Shown: positions 39,512 through 48,527 of the stretch, piece after piece | How the letters are laid out: the number at the start of each line of letters is the position of its first letter | How positions within the stretch are numbered: the stretch's first letter is position 1 | NCBI GenBank assembly: GCA_038040385.1 | Contig: JBBPII010000004.1 | Location: 310,001 to 374,000 of the forward strand | Direction: 5' to 3' | Source: Gilichinskyi gelida | GTDB lineage: Bacteria; Acidobacteriota; Thermoanaerobaculia; Gp7-AA8 | Length of the DNA stretch: 64,000 nt | The notes under the pieces: generated by a model | What the model was told of the DNA's origin: nothing | Seen by the model: only the letters and a program-made list of their open reading frames with translations | Database searches by the model: none | Program-made: the position numbers and the translations under genes

Positions 39512-42500
39512 ATGAACCTCACTGTCCATTCTGCGATCGCGACCTTCGGCGCTGCGGCGAAGCAGAAGCTGGCTAACTTAGCGGCAACCGGCCAACCCGA
39601 AGACCAACTCCGAGCGCCATTTGAACGACTGCTGGCCGACATGGCGGAAATCGCCGACATTCCGCGTACAAAGGTTGTCGCCGTCGGCGAATCGTCGCTC
39701 AGCGAACTGAAAACGCGGCCCGACTACGCCGTCACGGTTCACAACGCGCTGGTCGGTTTCGCGGAGTTGAAAGCGCCGGGGAAAGGAGCGAATCCGGCGA
39801 GGTTCCGAGATCCGCACGACAAGGTGCAGTGGGAGAAACTGCGCTCACTGCCAAATGTGCTCTACACCGACGGAAATGCCTTCAGCCTTTGGCAGGATGG
39901 CGAGTTGGTGGGTGCGGTCGTCACGCTCCTCGGCGATATTGAAAGCTCCGGCGACAAACTGCAAGCACCGCCGGGCCTTGCGGCGCTCTTCGAGAAGTTT
40001 CTGCGATGGGAGCCGATCCCGCCACGAAATGCAAAGGAACTCGCGCACACGACCGCGCGTCTCTGTCGTTTCCTGCGCGACGAAGTAACCGAGCAACTCG
40101 CGCTCGGCAACGAGGCTCTGACCACGCTTGCCGCCGACTGGCGCAAGCTGCTCTTCCCAGAGGCAACGGATGAACGCTTCGCCGACGGTTACGCCCAGGC
40201 CGTCACGTTTGGGTTGCTCATGGCGCGAGCAAAGGAGATCCCGCTCAGCGCCGGCCTCCAGCACGCCGCGACGGAGCTGACGAAATCAAACTCGCTTATC
40301 GGCTCTGCGCTCCGCCTACTCACGGACAACGCCGAGAACCAGTCCACGCTAAAGACCTCGCTGGGGACGCTCACCCGCGTGCTCGACGCCGTGAATTGGT
40401 CAAAAGTCAGCAAAGGTCGGCCGGACGCGTGGCTCTACTTCTACGAGGACTTCCTGGAAATCTACGACAACGATCTGCGCAAGCTCACCGGTTCCTACTA
40501 CACGCCGCCGGAAGTCGTTGGCACGATGGTCCGCCTCGTCGATGACGTGCTGCGCACCGACCGCTTCAGGCTTCACGCCGGTCTCGCCTCGCCGACGGTG
40601 ACGCTCGCAGATCCGGCCACCGGCACTGGCACCTTCCTGCTCGGCGTGCTGCGTAAGATCGCCGAGACAGTCCAGGCGGATGAAGGGGCGGGCTCCGTGC
40701 GCGGCGCGATCGACGCGGCGGTGAAACGTCTGATCGCTTTCGAGATGCAGCTCGGGCCATTCGCCGTCGCGCAGCTCCGCATCCTCGCCGAGATCGTCGA
40801 GCTCACAGGGATGGTGCCGGCAGAGCCCGTGCGGATGTTTGTCACGGACACGCTGAGCAATCCCGCAGACGATGAGGACTGGATTCCCGGCATGCTCGCG
40901 CCCATCGCGCAATCGCGGAAGGCGGCGAACAAGATCAAGCGCGACGAGCCAATCACGGTCGTGCTCGGGAATCCCCCCTACAAAGAAAAGGCGAAGGGCC
41001 GCGGGGGCTGGATCGAGGGCCAAACCGCGGCGGCGGAGAAATCTGCGCCGCTCGCCGAGTGGATGCCGCCGCGCGAGTGGGGTGTGGGTGCGCACAGCAA
41101 GCACCTGCGAAATCTCTACGTCTACTTCTGGCGCTGGGCGACGTGGAAGGTCTTCGATCATCATCCCGCGAACCGCGCCGGTATCGTCTGCTTCATCACC
41201 GTCGCCGGCTTTCTCAGCGGCCCGGGCTTTCAAAAGATGCGCGACTACCTCCGGCGTACCTGCGACGACATTTGGGTCATCGACTGCTCGCCCGAGGGAC
41301 ATCAGCCCGAGGTCGCAACGCGTATCTTTCAAGGCGTGCAGCAGCCAGTCTGCATCGTGCTCGCCTCACGCTCGGCTAAAAGCGCCCCGAGCGTGCCGGC
41401 GACTGTACGCTTTCACTCGCTGCCGACCGGCCATCGCGCGGAGAAGTTCATGGCGCTCGCCGGACTGCGGTTCAACGCGAGTGTGTGGCTCGACTGTCCA
41501 AGCGACTGGCGCGCACCGTTTCTTCCGGCGTCGACCGGCGCGTGGGCAACGTATCCTAGAATCGAAGACCTCTTCATCTATAACGGTTCCGGAGCGATGC
41601 CGGGACGTACATGGATCATTGCACCGGATGCGGAGTCACTGGAACGGCGCTGGCACAAGCTCGTCCACGCATCAGCGGAGGAGAAGGAAGTCCTATTCCA
41701 TCCGCATGAGCTCAAGAACGGGCTCGGCGATCGGCACAGCAAGCGTGTGGTACGTGATGGTCTTCCCGGTTATGAAGCGCGACTAAAGTCGGTCGCTGAT
41801 GAGCGTGGCGTTTGCGTTCCCCCGGCTCGCTACGGCTACCGCTCCCTCGATCGGCAATGGATCATCCCCGATAATCGGCTGATCAATCGCCCGAATCCTG
41901 AGCTGTGGAAAGGACGCTCTGAGCGCCAGATCTTTCTGACCGCTCTTATGCGCCACTCACCGTCGTCAGGGCCCGCAATCACAATCACCGGGCTGGTTCC
42001 CGACCACGATCATTACAAAGGTTCGTTCGCCGGCCGCGTTTTCCCGCTCTGGGACGATGCCACCGCAAGCAGGGCGAATCTCCCGCCGAAACTGCTGCCC
42101 TTCCTTGCGCAACGTTTCGACCGCACCGTCGCAGCCGAAGATTTCATCGCCTACATTGCCGCGACAGCCGCGCATTCGACGTTTACCGCGCGCTTTCAAG
42201 ACGACCTGTCCACGCCCGGCCTGCGCATCCCCATCACCGCCGATGCGGCGTTGTTCGCCGAAGCGGCAGCTCTTGGGCGTACGGTCATCTGGTTACACAC
42301 TTTCGGCGAGCGCATGCCTGATCCGGACCAAGGACGCCCTGCCCAACCCCCGCGCCTGCCGGAGGAAAAAAGGCCGCGGATCCCCGCCGCGGGAGCAATC
42401 CCGCAAGATCCCGCAGCGATGCCAGACGAGATCGACTACGACGCTGCGACGAAACGGCTGCTCATCGGCACCGGGTTCGTGGAGAACGTCGAGCCCGCGG

Positions 42501-42847
42501 TTTGGCGCTACGAGGTCTCGGGCAAGCAGGTGCTGCTGCAGTGGTTCAGCTATCGGAAAAAGAACCGCGAGCGTCCGATCATCGGCAACCGCCGTCCGCC
42601 TTCGCCGCTCGGCAATATCCAGCCCGACCACTGGCTTGCCGAATACACAACAGAACTGATCAACGTGCTCAACGTCCTCGGCTGGCTCGTCGAGCTCGAA
42701 CCGCAGCAGGCGTCGCTGCTGGAGCGAATCTGCACCGGGCCTTTGATCAGCGACGCGGACATGCGGGTCGCCGGAGCACTCGAGGTGCCGGCCTCCACGA
42801 AACGAGGGCCGGGTTCAAAAACAACGCCCACCCTCTTCGACACGTAA
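39512..42847 (+). CDS. Type IIG/ISP-like restriction-modification enzyme (fused nuclease and adenine methyltransferase)
   Basis: The 1111-aa protein starts with a PD-(D/E)xK-like nuclease (D71 in RPDYAV, E85-x-K87 in FAELKAPG), followed by a helical connector and an N6-adenine methyltransferase with motif I DPATGTGTF (367-375) and motif IV NPPY (487-490). The remaining 600 residues would hold the target-recognition part. A single protein of this layout can both cut and methylate. The start at 39512 is chosen because the longer frame would translate a repeat. It is flanked by a relic and the intact copy of the same DUF4097 gene. Confidence 0.88.
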   Translation: MNLTVHSAIATFGAAAKQKLANLAATGQPEDQLRAPFERLLADMAEIADIPRTKVVAVGESSLSELKTRPDYAVTVHNALVGFAELKAPGKGANPARFRDPHDKVQWEKLRSLPNVLYTDGNAFSLWQDGELVGAVVTLLGDIESSGDKLQAPPGLAALFEKFLRWEPIPPRNAKELAHTTARLCRFLRDEVTEQLALGNEALTTLAADWRKLLFPEATDERFADGYAQAVTFGLLMARAKEIPLSAGLQHAATELTKSNSLIGSALRLLTDNAENQSTLKTSLGTLTRVLDAVNWSKVSKGRPDAWLYFYEDFLEIYDNDLRKLTGSYYTPPEVVGTMVRLVDDVLRTDRFRLHAGLASPTVTLADPATGTGTFLLGVLRKIAETVQADEGAGSVRGAIDAAVKRLIAFEMQLGPFAVAQLRILAEIVELTGMVPAEPVRMFVTDTLSNPADDEDWIPGMLAPIAQSRKAANKIKRDEPITVVLGNPPYKEKAKGRGGWIEGQTAAAEKSAPLAEWMPPREWGVGAHSKHLRNLYVYFWRWATWKVFDHHPANRAGIVCFITVAGFLSGPGFQKMRDYLRRTCDDIWVIDCSPEGHQPEVATRIFQGVQQPVCIVLASRSAKSAPSVPATVRFHSLPTGHRAEKFMALAGLRFNASVWLDCPSDWRAPFLPASTGAWATYPRIEDLFIYNGSGAMPGRTWIIAPDAESLERRWHKLVHASAEEKEVLFHPHELKNGLGDRHSKRVVRDGLPGYEARLKSVADERGVCVPPARYGYRSLDRQWIIPDNRLINRPNPELWKGRSERQIFLTALMRHSPSSGPAITITGLVPDHDHYKGSFAGRVFPLWDDATASRANLPPKLLPFLAQRFDRTVAAEDFIAYIAATAAHSTFTARFQDDLSTPGLRIPITADAALFAEAAALGRTVIWLHTFGERMPDPDQGRPAQPPRLPEEKRPRIPAAGAIPQDPAAMPDEIDYDAATKRLLIGTGFVENVEPAVWRYEVSGKQVLLQWFSYRKKNRERPIIGNRRPPSPLGNIQPDHWLAEYTTELINVLNVLGWLVELEPQQASLLERICTGPLISDADMRVAGALEVPASTKRGPGSKTTPTLFDT

Positions 42848-42863
42848 TGATGCGGAACCGCCG

Positions 42864-43652
42864 CTAGCGCGCCGCGAGAATCTCGATCGAACCGTTCGTG
42901 GTCCGCAGCCGCAGCTCCGGCCCTCCGCCGTTGATGTCGCCGCGCAGCGAGTGGCGCCCCGCCTTGGTGGTGCTGATCGGCAGCTCCGTGTTGATCGAGC
43001 CGTTGGTGGTCGATGCGTCGACGTGCGCGGCGAACGTCGGCGGCGCGGAGAGAGAGATGCGGCCGTTGGTGGTCGACAGGCGCATGGCCTTCCCCGGCGT
43101 CACATGGAGCAGCTCGGCGCGGATGGCGCCGTTGGTGGTCGCCGCCTCGATGTCGCCTGCGCAGCGCGCCAGGCTGATGCGGCCGTTGGTGGTCTCGATG
43201 CGATGCGAGCCGCGGATGTCGCTGACCTCGATGCCGCCATTGGTGTTGTCGAGGTCGAGACTCATCGTGCGCGGCACGTCCACCTCGTAGGTGACCGAGG
43301 CGTTGACGCGGCCGCCGCCGAACATCCAGTCGAGAAAGTCGAGGCCGTCGCCGCGCTTGGGGTAGCGGGTGATGACCCGCAGCCCGCCGTCGGACGGCAC
43401 GATCTCGATCTTCAGGTCGGCCATCGCCTCCTTCGCGCTCTGGGCTCCCGAGGCGTGCACTTTCTTCTGGGCCTGGATGCGGACGCGCGGCTGGTCCCAG
43501 GCGCGGATGGTGATGTTGCCGTTGACGTTGGCCAGGGACACGCGCGCGCCCGGCCGGACGTCGAAGGTGCGGTCGAACTTCTCTTCGAGCGTGGTGGCGG
43601 AGGCGGTGAGGGCGGTGAGGGAGAGAGCGGCGGCGATGGCGAGTCTTCGCAT
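42864..43652 (-). CDS. DUF4097 beta-helix family protein
   Basis: The 262-aa protein has a signal peptide (MRRLAIAAALSLTALTASA) and repeated TTNG motifs (IETTNGRISL, AATTNGAIRAEL, LSTTNGRISL, ASTTNGSINTEL, LRTTNGSIEI) that form a right-handed beta-helix. It is likely exported to the periplasm or cell surface; no enzyme role is known. It converges on the restriction-modification gene with a 16-nt spacer and diverges from the M28 peptidase. Confidence 0.88.
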   Translation of the reverse strand: MRRLAIAAALSLTALTASATTLEEKFDRTFDVRPGARVSLANVNGNITIRAWDQPRVRIQAQKKVHASGAQSAKEAMADLKIEIVPSDGGLRVITRYPKRGDGLDFLDWMFGGGRVNASVTYEVDVPRTMSLDLDNTNGGIEVSDIRGSHRIETTNGRISLARCAGDIEAATTNGAIRAELLHVTPGKAMRLSTTNGRISLSAPPTFAAHVDASTTNGSINTELPISTTKAGRHSLRGDINGGGPELRLRTTNGSIEILAAR

Positions 43653-43706
43653 GCGAGCTAATACGCGCGGCGGGCGGCGAGGTTTACAACCGGTACAATC
43701 CGCGCC

Positions 43707-45941
43707 GTGAATCGCAGCCGTGCCACGGCGCTCCTGTTCGCGCTCCTCGCCGCGATCCTGGCCGCGGTGGTGGTGCAGAACCGCGGGATGCGGCCGAAAC
43801 CGGCCTCCGCGCCCCCTGCCGAATTCTCCGCCGCCCGCGCCTTCGCCGCGGAGAGCGAGATCCTCGGCGGCGACCTCCCCCATCCCGTCGGCAGCGCGGC
43901 GCACGCCGCGGTGCGTGACCGGCTGGCCGCGCATCTCCGCGCCCTCGGCTACGACGTCGCCATCCAGCGCGCCTTCGCCTGCACCGCGCACGTGGTCTGC
44001 GCGCCGGTGGAGAACGTCATCGCCCGCACCGCCGGCGACGCGAGGCCCGACGCCCTCCTGGTCGCCGCGCACTACGACTCCGTCGCCTCCGGGCCCGGCG
44101 CCTCCGACGACGGCCTCGGCGTGGCGACCGTAGTGGAGACGGCGCGCGCGCTGCGCGGCGAGCGCTTTCGCAATCCGATCGTCTTTCTGATCACGGACGC
44201 CGAGGAGGTGGGGCTGATCGGCGCGGAAGCGTTCGTGGCCGACGCGGATCTCTCGAAGGGCGTGGCGGCGGTGATCAACGTCGAGGCTCGCGGCACCAAC
44301 GGCGCGAGCACCATGTTCGAGACCAGCGGGCGAAACCGGTGGCTGATCCGCGCGCTGGCGCACACGCTGCCGCGGCCGGCCACGACGTCGCTGTTCGCCA
44401 GCATCTACGACATGCTGCCGAACGACACCGACCTCACCGTCTTCAAGCGCGCCGGCCTGGCGGGGGTGAACTTCGCCAACATCGGCGGCGTGCAGCGGTA
44501 CCACACCCGGCTGGACAATCTGGCGCACGTCTCGCTGCCGACCCTGCAGCAGCACGGCGGCCATGCGCTGGCCTCGGCGCGCGCTCTGGCCAACGCCGAC
44601 CTTCGCCAGACCAGCGACGCGAACGCCGTCTGGTTCGACGTCCTCTCCTTCTTCATCCTCTGGTGGCCGCAGCGGTGGTCGCTGTGGATGGCGATCGTGG
44701 CGCTGGTCATCCTGCTAATCGTGGTGGTGCTCCGCTTCCACGATCGGGCCATGCCGGGGGGCGGCGCGACGCTCGGCGTGCTCTCGTTTTTCCTCTCGGT
44801 GCTGTTGACGTTTGCGATCGCCATCGGCGCGAGCTGGCTGGCGGGCCTGCGCGGGCGCGCGCTGTACGCGGCGCAGCCCGGCCCGGCGACGGCGGCGATG
44901 TGGCTGATCGGCATTGGGATTCCGATCGCCATCGCCCGCCGCTTCCACGAGCACGCGAAATTCGACGGCCTGTACCTCGGGCAGGCGATTTGCTGGAGCG
45001 TGATCGGCATCGTGCTGACCCTGGTCCTCCCCGGCGCGAGCTACCTCGCCGTCATCCTGGCGATGACTTGCGCGCTGCTCGGCGTGGTGCGCGCCACGGT
45101 GGGCGCCGACAAGGCGGTGGTGTCGATCCTCACCGCCGGCGTCGCTGCGGTCCTCTTCTTCCCGCTCGCCGTGACGCTCTACGACGCCCTCGGCCGCCCC
45201 TCCCTCCCCGTCATTGCCACGGTGGTGGCGCTGGTGACCACCACCTTCGCCCCGATGATCGCCACCGCCCCTCCGCTGCGCCGCGCGCTGGGCAGCGCGT
45301 TCATCGTCACCACTATAGTATTCGTTACTATAGCTAACTTTGTCCCCCCCTACACTTCCGACTCGCCGCGGCACATCAACCTCCGCTACTACCAGGATGG
45401 GCCGCCGCGCTGGCTCGCCGACAGCGTCACCCCGCAGATGGCGCGCGCCGTCAACTTCGAGGTGGTGCGCCCGCGGATGTTCGAGTGGCTGGCGTCGCCG
45501 CCCGCGCCGTACGTAGCCGCCGCCCCGCCCCTTGGCGCGCCGCCGCCCGAGTTCCGCGTGGTGAGCGACGAGGGGGGCGGCGGCCGGCGCAAGCTCACGC
45601 TGCACATCCGCTCGGCCCGCAACGCCGCGCGCGTCGGCATCCTCTTCCGCACCCCCGCCCTGCTGTCGCTTCGCGTCAACGGCGTCACCCCTCCCCCGCC
45701 TTCCCAGCGCTTCCGCAACTTCCTCGCGCCGCAGTGGCATCAGGCCTCGGTGCGCGGGGCCTCCGAAGCGCTGGTGGAGATCACCCTGGGACGCGACGCG
45801 CCGATCGACGCGGTAATCTCCGACACCACATACGGCCTCCCGCCCTCCGGCGCCGCGCTGGCCGGCGCGCGCGACGCATCGCTCGCCGTGCCGGTGCAGG
45901 ATGGCGACACGACGACCGTGGTGCGACGCCTGCGCATCTGA
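43707..45941 (+). CDS. Membrane-anchored M28-family metallopeptidase
   Basis: The 744-aa protein has an N-terminal signal anchor and a di-zinc M28 domain: H122 (AAHYDSV), D134/D135 (GASDDGLG), E166/E167 (DAEEVGL), E194 region (NVEARG) and a late histidine (RYHTRLDN). About six to eight membrane helices follow, then a beta-rich C-terminal domain, as in Fxna/ERMP1-type peptidases. The GTG start at 43707 is the first that keeps the anchor. A two-arm A+T-rich palindrome lies within the helix region at 45313-45333. Confidence 0.9.
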   Translation: MNRSRATALLFALLAAILAAVVVQNRGMRPKPASAPPAEFSAARAFAAESEILGGDLPHPVGSAAHAAVRDRLAAHLRALGYDVAIQRAFACTAHVVCAPVENVIARTAGDARPDALLVAAHYDSVASGPGASDDGLGVATVVETARALRGERFRNPIVFLITDAEEVGLIGAEAFVADADLSKGVAAVINVEARGTNGASTMFETSGRNRWLIRALAHTLPRPATTSLFASIYDMLPNDTDLTVFKRAGLAGVNFANIGGVQRYHTRLDNLAHVSLPTLQQHGGHALASARALANADLRQTSDANAVWFDVLSFFILWWPQRWSLWMAIVALVILLIVVVLRFHDRAMPGGGATLGVLSFFLSVLLTFAIAIGASWLAGLRGRALYAAQPGPATAAMWLIGIGIPIAIARRFHEHAKFDGLYLGQAICWSVIGIVLTLVLPGASYLAVILAMTCALLGVVRATVGADKAVVSILTAGVAAVLFFPLAVTLYDALGRPSLPVIATVVALVTTTFAPMIATAPPLRRALGSAFIVTTIVFVTIANFVPPYTSDSPRHINLRYYQDGPPRWLADSVTPQMARAVNFEVVRPRMFEWLASPPAPYVAAAPPLGAPPPEFRVVSDEGGGGRRKLTLHIRSARNAARVGILFRTPALLSLRVNGVTPPPPSQRFRNFLAPQWHQASVRGASEALVEITLGRDAPIDAVISDTTYGLPPSGAALAGARDASLAVPVQDGDTTTVVRRLRI
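45313..45333. repeat. Short A+T-rich inverted repeat inside the M28 peptidase gene
   Basis: CTATAGTA (45313-45320) and TACTATAG (45326-45333) are perfect 8-bp arms around five bases. It is translated as part of a membrane helix (TIVFVTIANF) with codons unlike the surrounding gene. Confidence 0.5.
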
Positions 45942-45946
45942 TGAGT

Positions 45947-46047
45947 GGAGCGCCGGCGTCCTCGCCGGCTGGCCGGGCGCCGTCCCGGCGCCCTTCGCAA
46001 ACGGCGGCGGGACGCCGCCGCGCCAGCCGCCGGGACGGCGGCGCTCC
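45947..46047. repeat. Palindromic repeat, family D
   Basis: GGAGCGCCGGCGTCCTCGCCGG and GGGACGGCGGCGCTCC form the outer arms; inside are GGGCGCCGTCCCGGCGCCC and GGCGGCGGGACGCCGCCG. It starts 5 nt after the M28 peptidase stop codon and could also serve as a terminator before the convergent rplQ. Confidence 0.88.
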
Positions 46048-46100
46048 GTTGCTACCATCCGCTGAAATGAAACGGCCCGCCGGGCGGCGGGCCTGATTCG

Positions 46101-46667
46101 TCACTTCTTCTTTTTCGAGGGCGCCTTTTTCTTCGGCTTCTCCTCCGATTTTTCTTTCTTCGGAGCTGCCTTCTTGGCGGGCGCTTTCTTCTTCTTCGGC
46201 TTTTCTTCCTCGGCTGATTCCTGCTCGTCGTCGGCCGGCTCCGCATCCTTCTTCGAGGCGGCCTTCTTCGCCTTGACCGGCTCTTCGGCCTTCTCCTCGG
46301 TCTTCATCAGCTCGTAGCCGACGAACTCGATGATGGCCGTCTCGGCGGCGTCGCCGCGGCGCGGACCGATCTTGATGATCCGGGTGTAGCCGCCGGGACG
46401 ATCGGCGAAGCGCGGCCCGAGGGTGTCGAACAGCTTGGCGACGAGCGTCTCGTCAGCGACCACGCGGAAGACCTGCCGCCGGTTGTGGACGTTGTCGGTC
46501 TTGCCGATGGTGATGAGGCGCTCGATCTGCGGGCGCAGCTCCTTCGCCTTCGGCAGGGTGGTGATGATGCGTTCCCTGTCGATGAGCGAGGAGAGCTGGT
46601 TGCGGAACAGCGCGTTGCGATGCGCGCTGGTGCGACCGAGTTTGCGATTCACCATTCCATGACGCAT
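46101..46667 (-). CDS. rplQ: 50S ribosomal protein L17
   Basis: Residues 1-125 are a standard L17 (MRHGMVNRKLGRTSAHRNAL, RIITTLPKAKELRP). The last 60 residues form a Lys/Glu/Ala-rich tail (EEKPKKKKAPAKKAAPKKEK) that most L17 proteins lack; it may reach into rRNA or be disordered. It is the last gene of the super-operon, 12 nt after rpoA. Confidence 0.97.
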   Translation of the reverse strand: MRHGMVNRKLGRTSAHRNALFRNQLSSLIDRERIITTLPKAKELRPQIERLITIGKTDNVHNRRQVFRVVADETLVAKLFDTLGPRFADRPGGYTRIIKIGPRRGDAAETAIIEFVGYELMKTEEKAEEPVKAKKAASKKDAEPADDEQESAEEEKPKKKKAPAKKAAPKKEKSEEKPKKKAPSKKKK

Positions 46668-46679
46668 GTTTGCAGTCCT

Positions 46680-47660
46680 TTAGTCGCGCATCTCGGCGCG
46701 GGCGCCCTTGGTCATGCCGAACGAGAGGCCGAGCGAGGCAAGAACGTCTTTGATCTCGTCGAGCGACTTGCGGCCGAAGTTCTTGGTCGACAGCATCTCG
46801 CGCTCGGTGCGCTGCACCAGATCGCCGAGGGTGCGGATGTTGGCGTTCTTGAGGCAGTTCGCGGAGCGGACCGAGAGGTCGAGCTCTTCGATCGGCTTGG
46901 ACAGCATCTCGGCCATGCGGGGATCGACTTCCGGCGCCGCCATCTCTTCCGCTTCCTCACCGCGCGCTTCGAAGGTGCTGAAGATGCGGAGGTGGTCGCC
47001 GAGGAGATCGGCGGCCAGGCCGACCGCTTCCTGCGGCGAGACCGCGCCGTTGGTCCACACTTCGAGCACCAGCTTGTCGTAGTCGGTCATCTGGCCGACG
47101 CGGGCGCCTTCCACGTGATAATTCACGCGGCGGACGGGCGAGTGGATGGAGTCGATGGGGATGTAGCCCAGCGGGAGGTCGGTGTCCGCGTTGCGGTCGG
47201 CGACCTGGTAGCCGCGGCCGCGCTTGAGGCGGGCCTCCAGCTTGAGCGAGCCTTCCTTCGACAGGGTGGCGATGTGCGCCGTCTGGTCGAGGATCTCGAG
47301 GTCGGAGTCCTGTTCGAAGTCGGCGGCGGTGACCACACCGGGGCCCTTCTTCTCCAGGTACAGCGTCTTGGGCCCTTCACCGTGCAGCTTGAAGGGGATC
47401 TGTTTGAGGTTGAGAACGACGTCGGTCATGTCCTCGACCACGCCGGTGAGCGACGAGAACTCGTGCAGCACGCCCTCGACGCGGACGGCGGTGATCGCCG
47501 CTCCCTCGATGGACGAGAGGAGCACGCGCCGCAGCGCGTTGCCGATGGTAGTGCCGAAGCCGCGCTCGAACGGCTGGGCGGTGAAACGCCCGTAGTTCGG
47601 CGTGAGAGTCTCGGCATCGTATTCGAGCTTTTTCGGTTTCTGAAAATCTGACCACAACAT
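46680..47660 (-). CDS. rpoA: RNA polymerase alpha subunit
   Basis: The 326-aa protein has the dimerisation and assembly domain (GRFTAQPFERGFGTTIGNALRRVLL) and the C-terminal domain for UP-element binding (RSANCLKNANIRTLGDLVQRTE). The ATG at 47660 follows AGGAGG. A longer frame to 47744 would translate the repeat in front of the gene and is rejected. Confidence 0.97.
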   Translation of the reverse strand: MLWSDFQKPKKLEYDAETLTPNYGRFTAQPFERGFGTTIGNALRRVLLSSIEGAAITAVRVEGVLHEFSSLTGVVEDMTDVVLNLKQIPFKLHGEGPKTLYLEKKGPGVVTAADFEQDSDLEILDQTAHIATLSKEGSLKLEARLKRGRGYQVADRNADTDLPLGYIPIDSIHSPVRRVNYHVEGARVGQMTDYDKLVLEVWTNGAVSPQEAVGLAADLLGDHLRIFSTFEARGEEAEEMAAPEVDPRMAEMLSKPIEELDLSVRSANCLKNANIRTLGDLVQRTEREMLSTKNFGRKSLDEIKDVLASLGLSFGMTKGARAEMRD

Positions 47661-47682
47661 TTGCGCGGCCTCCTGCTTCTCT

Positions 47683-47740
47683 TGTGTAGTGGCGGGCGCT
47701 CTCGCCCGCCATCGGCGGCCGAAGCGACCGCCGCTACACG
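47683..47740. repeat. Palindromic repeat, family C, between rpsD and rpoA
   Basis: GTGTAGTGGCGGGCG and CGACCGCCGCTACAC form the outer arms, with GGCGGGCGCTCTCGCCCGCC inside. It begins 4 nt after the rpsD stop codon and fills the spacer up to the rpoA ribosome binding site. Confidence 0.9.
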
Positions 47741-47744
47741 ACAT

Positions 47745-48371
47745 TTACTTCGAGTAGAGTTCGACGATGAGCTGTTCCTGAATCGGCAGGCGGATGTCTT
47801 CGCGTTTCGGGACATCGAGCACCGTGCCGCGGAACTGCTCGGGATTGAGCTCCAGCCAAGCGGGAATCCCGCGCCCGCTTGCTGTTTCGACGGCCTGCCG
47901 GATCTGATCGTTCTTACGGCTCTTCTCGCGAACCTGGATCACATCGCCCTTGCGGGCCTGGTAGGAGGGGATGTTGATCTTCTTGCCGTTGACTTCGACG
48001 TGCCCGTGGCGCACGAGCTGGCGGGCCTGCGCGCGCGAGGCGGCGAAGCCGAGCGAGTAGACGACGTTGTCGAGCCGCAGCTCGAGCTGGCGCAACAGCG
48101 ATTCACCGGTGATGCCGCTCTGCTGCGCGGCGCGCTGGAAGTAGAGCCGGAACTGGCGCTCCAGCAAGCCGTAGATGCGTTTGACCTTCTGCTTCTCGCG
48201 GAGCTGAATGCCGTAGCCGAGCACCTTGGAGCGCCGGCGGCCGTGCTGGCCGGGCGCGTAGTTGCGGCGCTCGATGGCGCATTTGTCCTTGAAGCAGCGA
48301 TCGCCCTTCAAGAAGAGTTTCATGCCCTCTCGCCGGCAGAGCCGGCAAACGGGATCCGAGTAACGAGCCAC
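47745..48371 (-). CDS. rpsD: 30S ribosomal protein S4, zinc-binding form
   Basis: The 208-aa protein starts with GTG after AGGAGG (VARYSDPVCRLCRREG) and has the zinc ligands C-x2-C and a later CFKDKC. The S4 RNA-binding domain is in the C-terminal half (RLDNVVYSLGFAASRAQARQLV). S4 starts 30S assembly and can regulate the operon in some bacteria. Confidence 0.97.
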   Translation of the reverse strand: MARYSDPVCRLCRREGMKLFLKGDRCFKDKCAIERRNYAPGQHGRRRSKVLGYGIQLREKQKVKRIYGLLERQFRLYFQRAAQQSGITGESLLRQLELRLDNVVYSLGFAASRAQARQLVRHGHVEVNGKKINIPSYQARKGDVIQVREKSRKNDQIRQAVETASGRGIPAWLELNPEQFRGTVLDVPKREDIRLPIQEQLIVELYSK

Positions 48372-48459
48372 TTGACCTCCTGTTTCGTTCGGACCCGCTC
48401 CACCATGGAGCGTTCCGCATACGCCAGCTGCTGCATGACGTAACTTGATTCCTCGTTCG

Positions 48460-48524
48460 CCGTTGGCCGTTGACCGTTGGCCGAAGTCTTCATCTCGGTC
48501 AACGGCCAACAGCCAACGGTCAAC
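48460..48524. repeat. Palindromic repeat, family A, between rpsK and rpsD
   Basis: CGTTGGCCGTTGACCGTTGGCC and its inverse CGGTCAACGGCCAACAGCC, CAACGGTCAAC flank a short centre. It starts 3 nt after the rpsK stop codon. Confidence 0.9.
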
Positions 48525-48527
48525 TTC

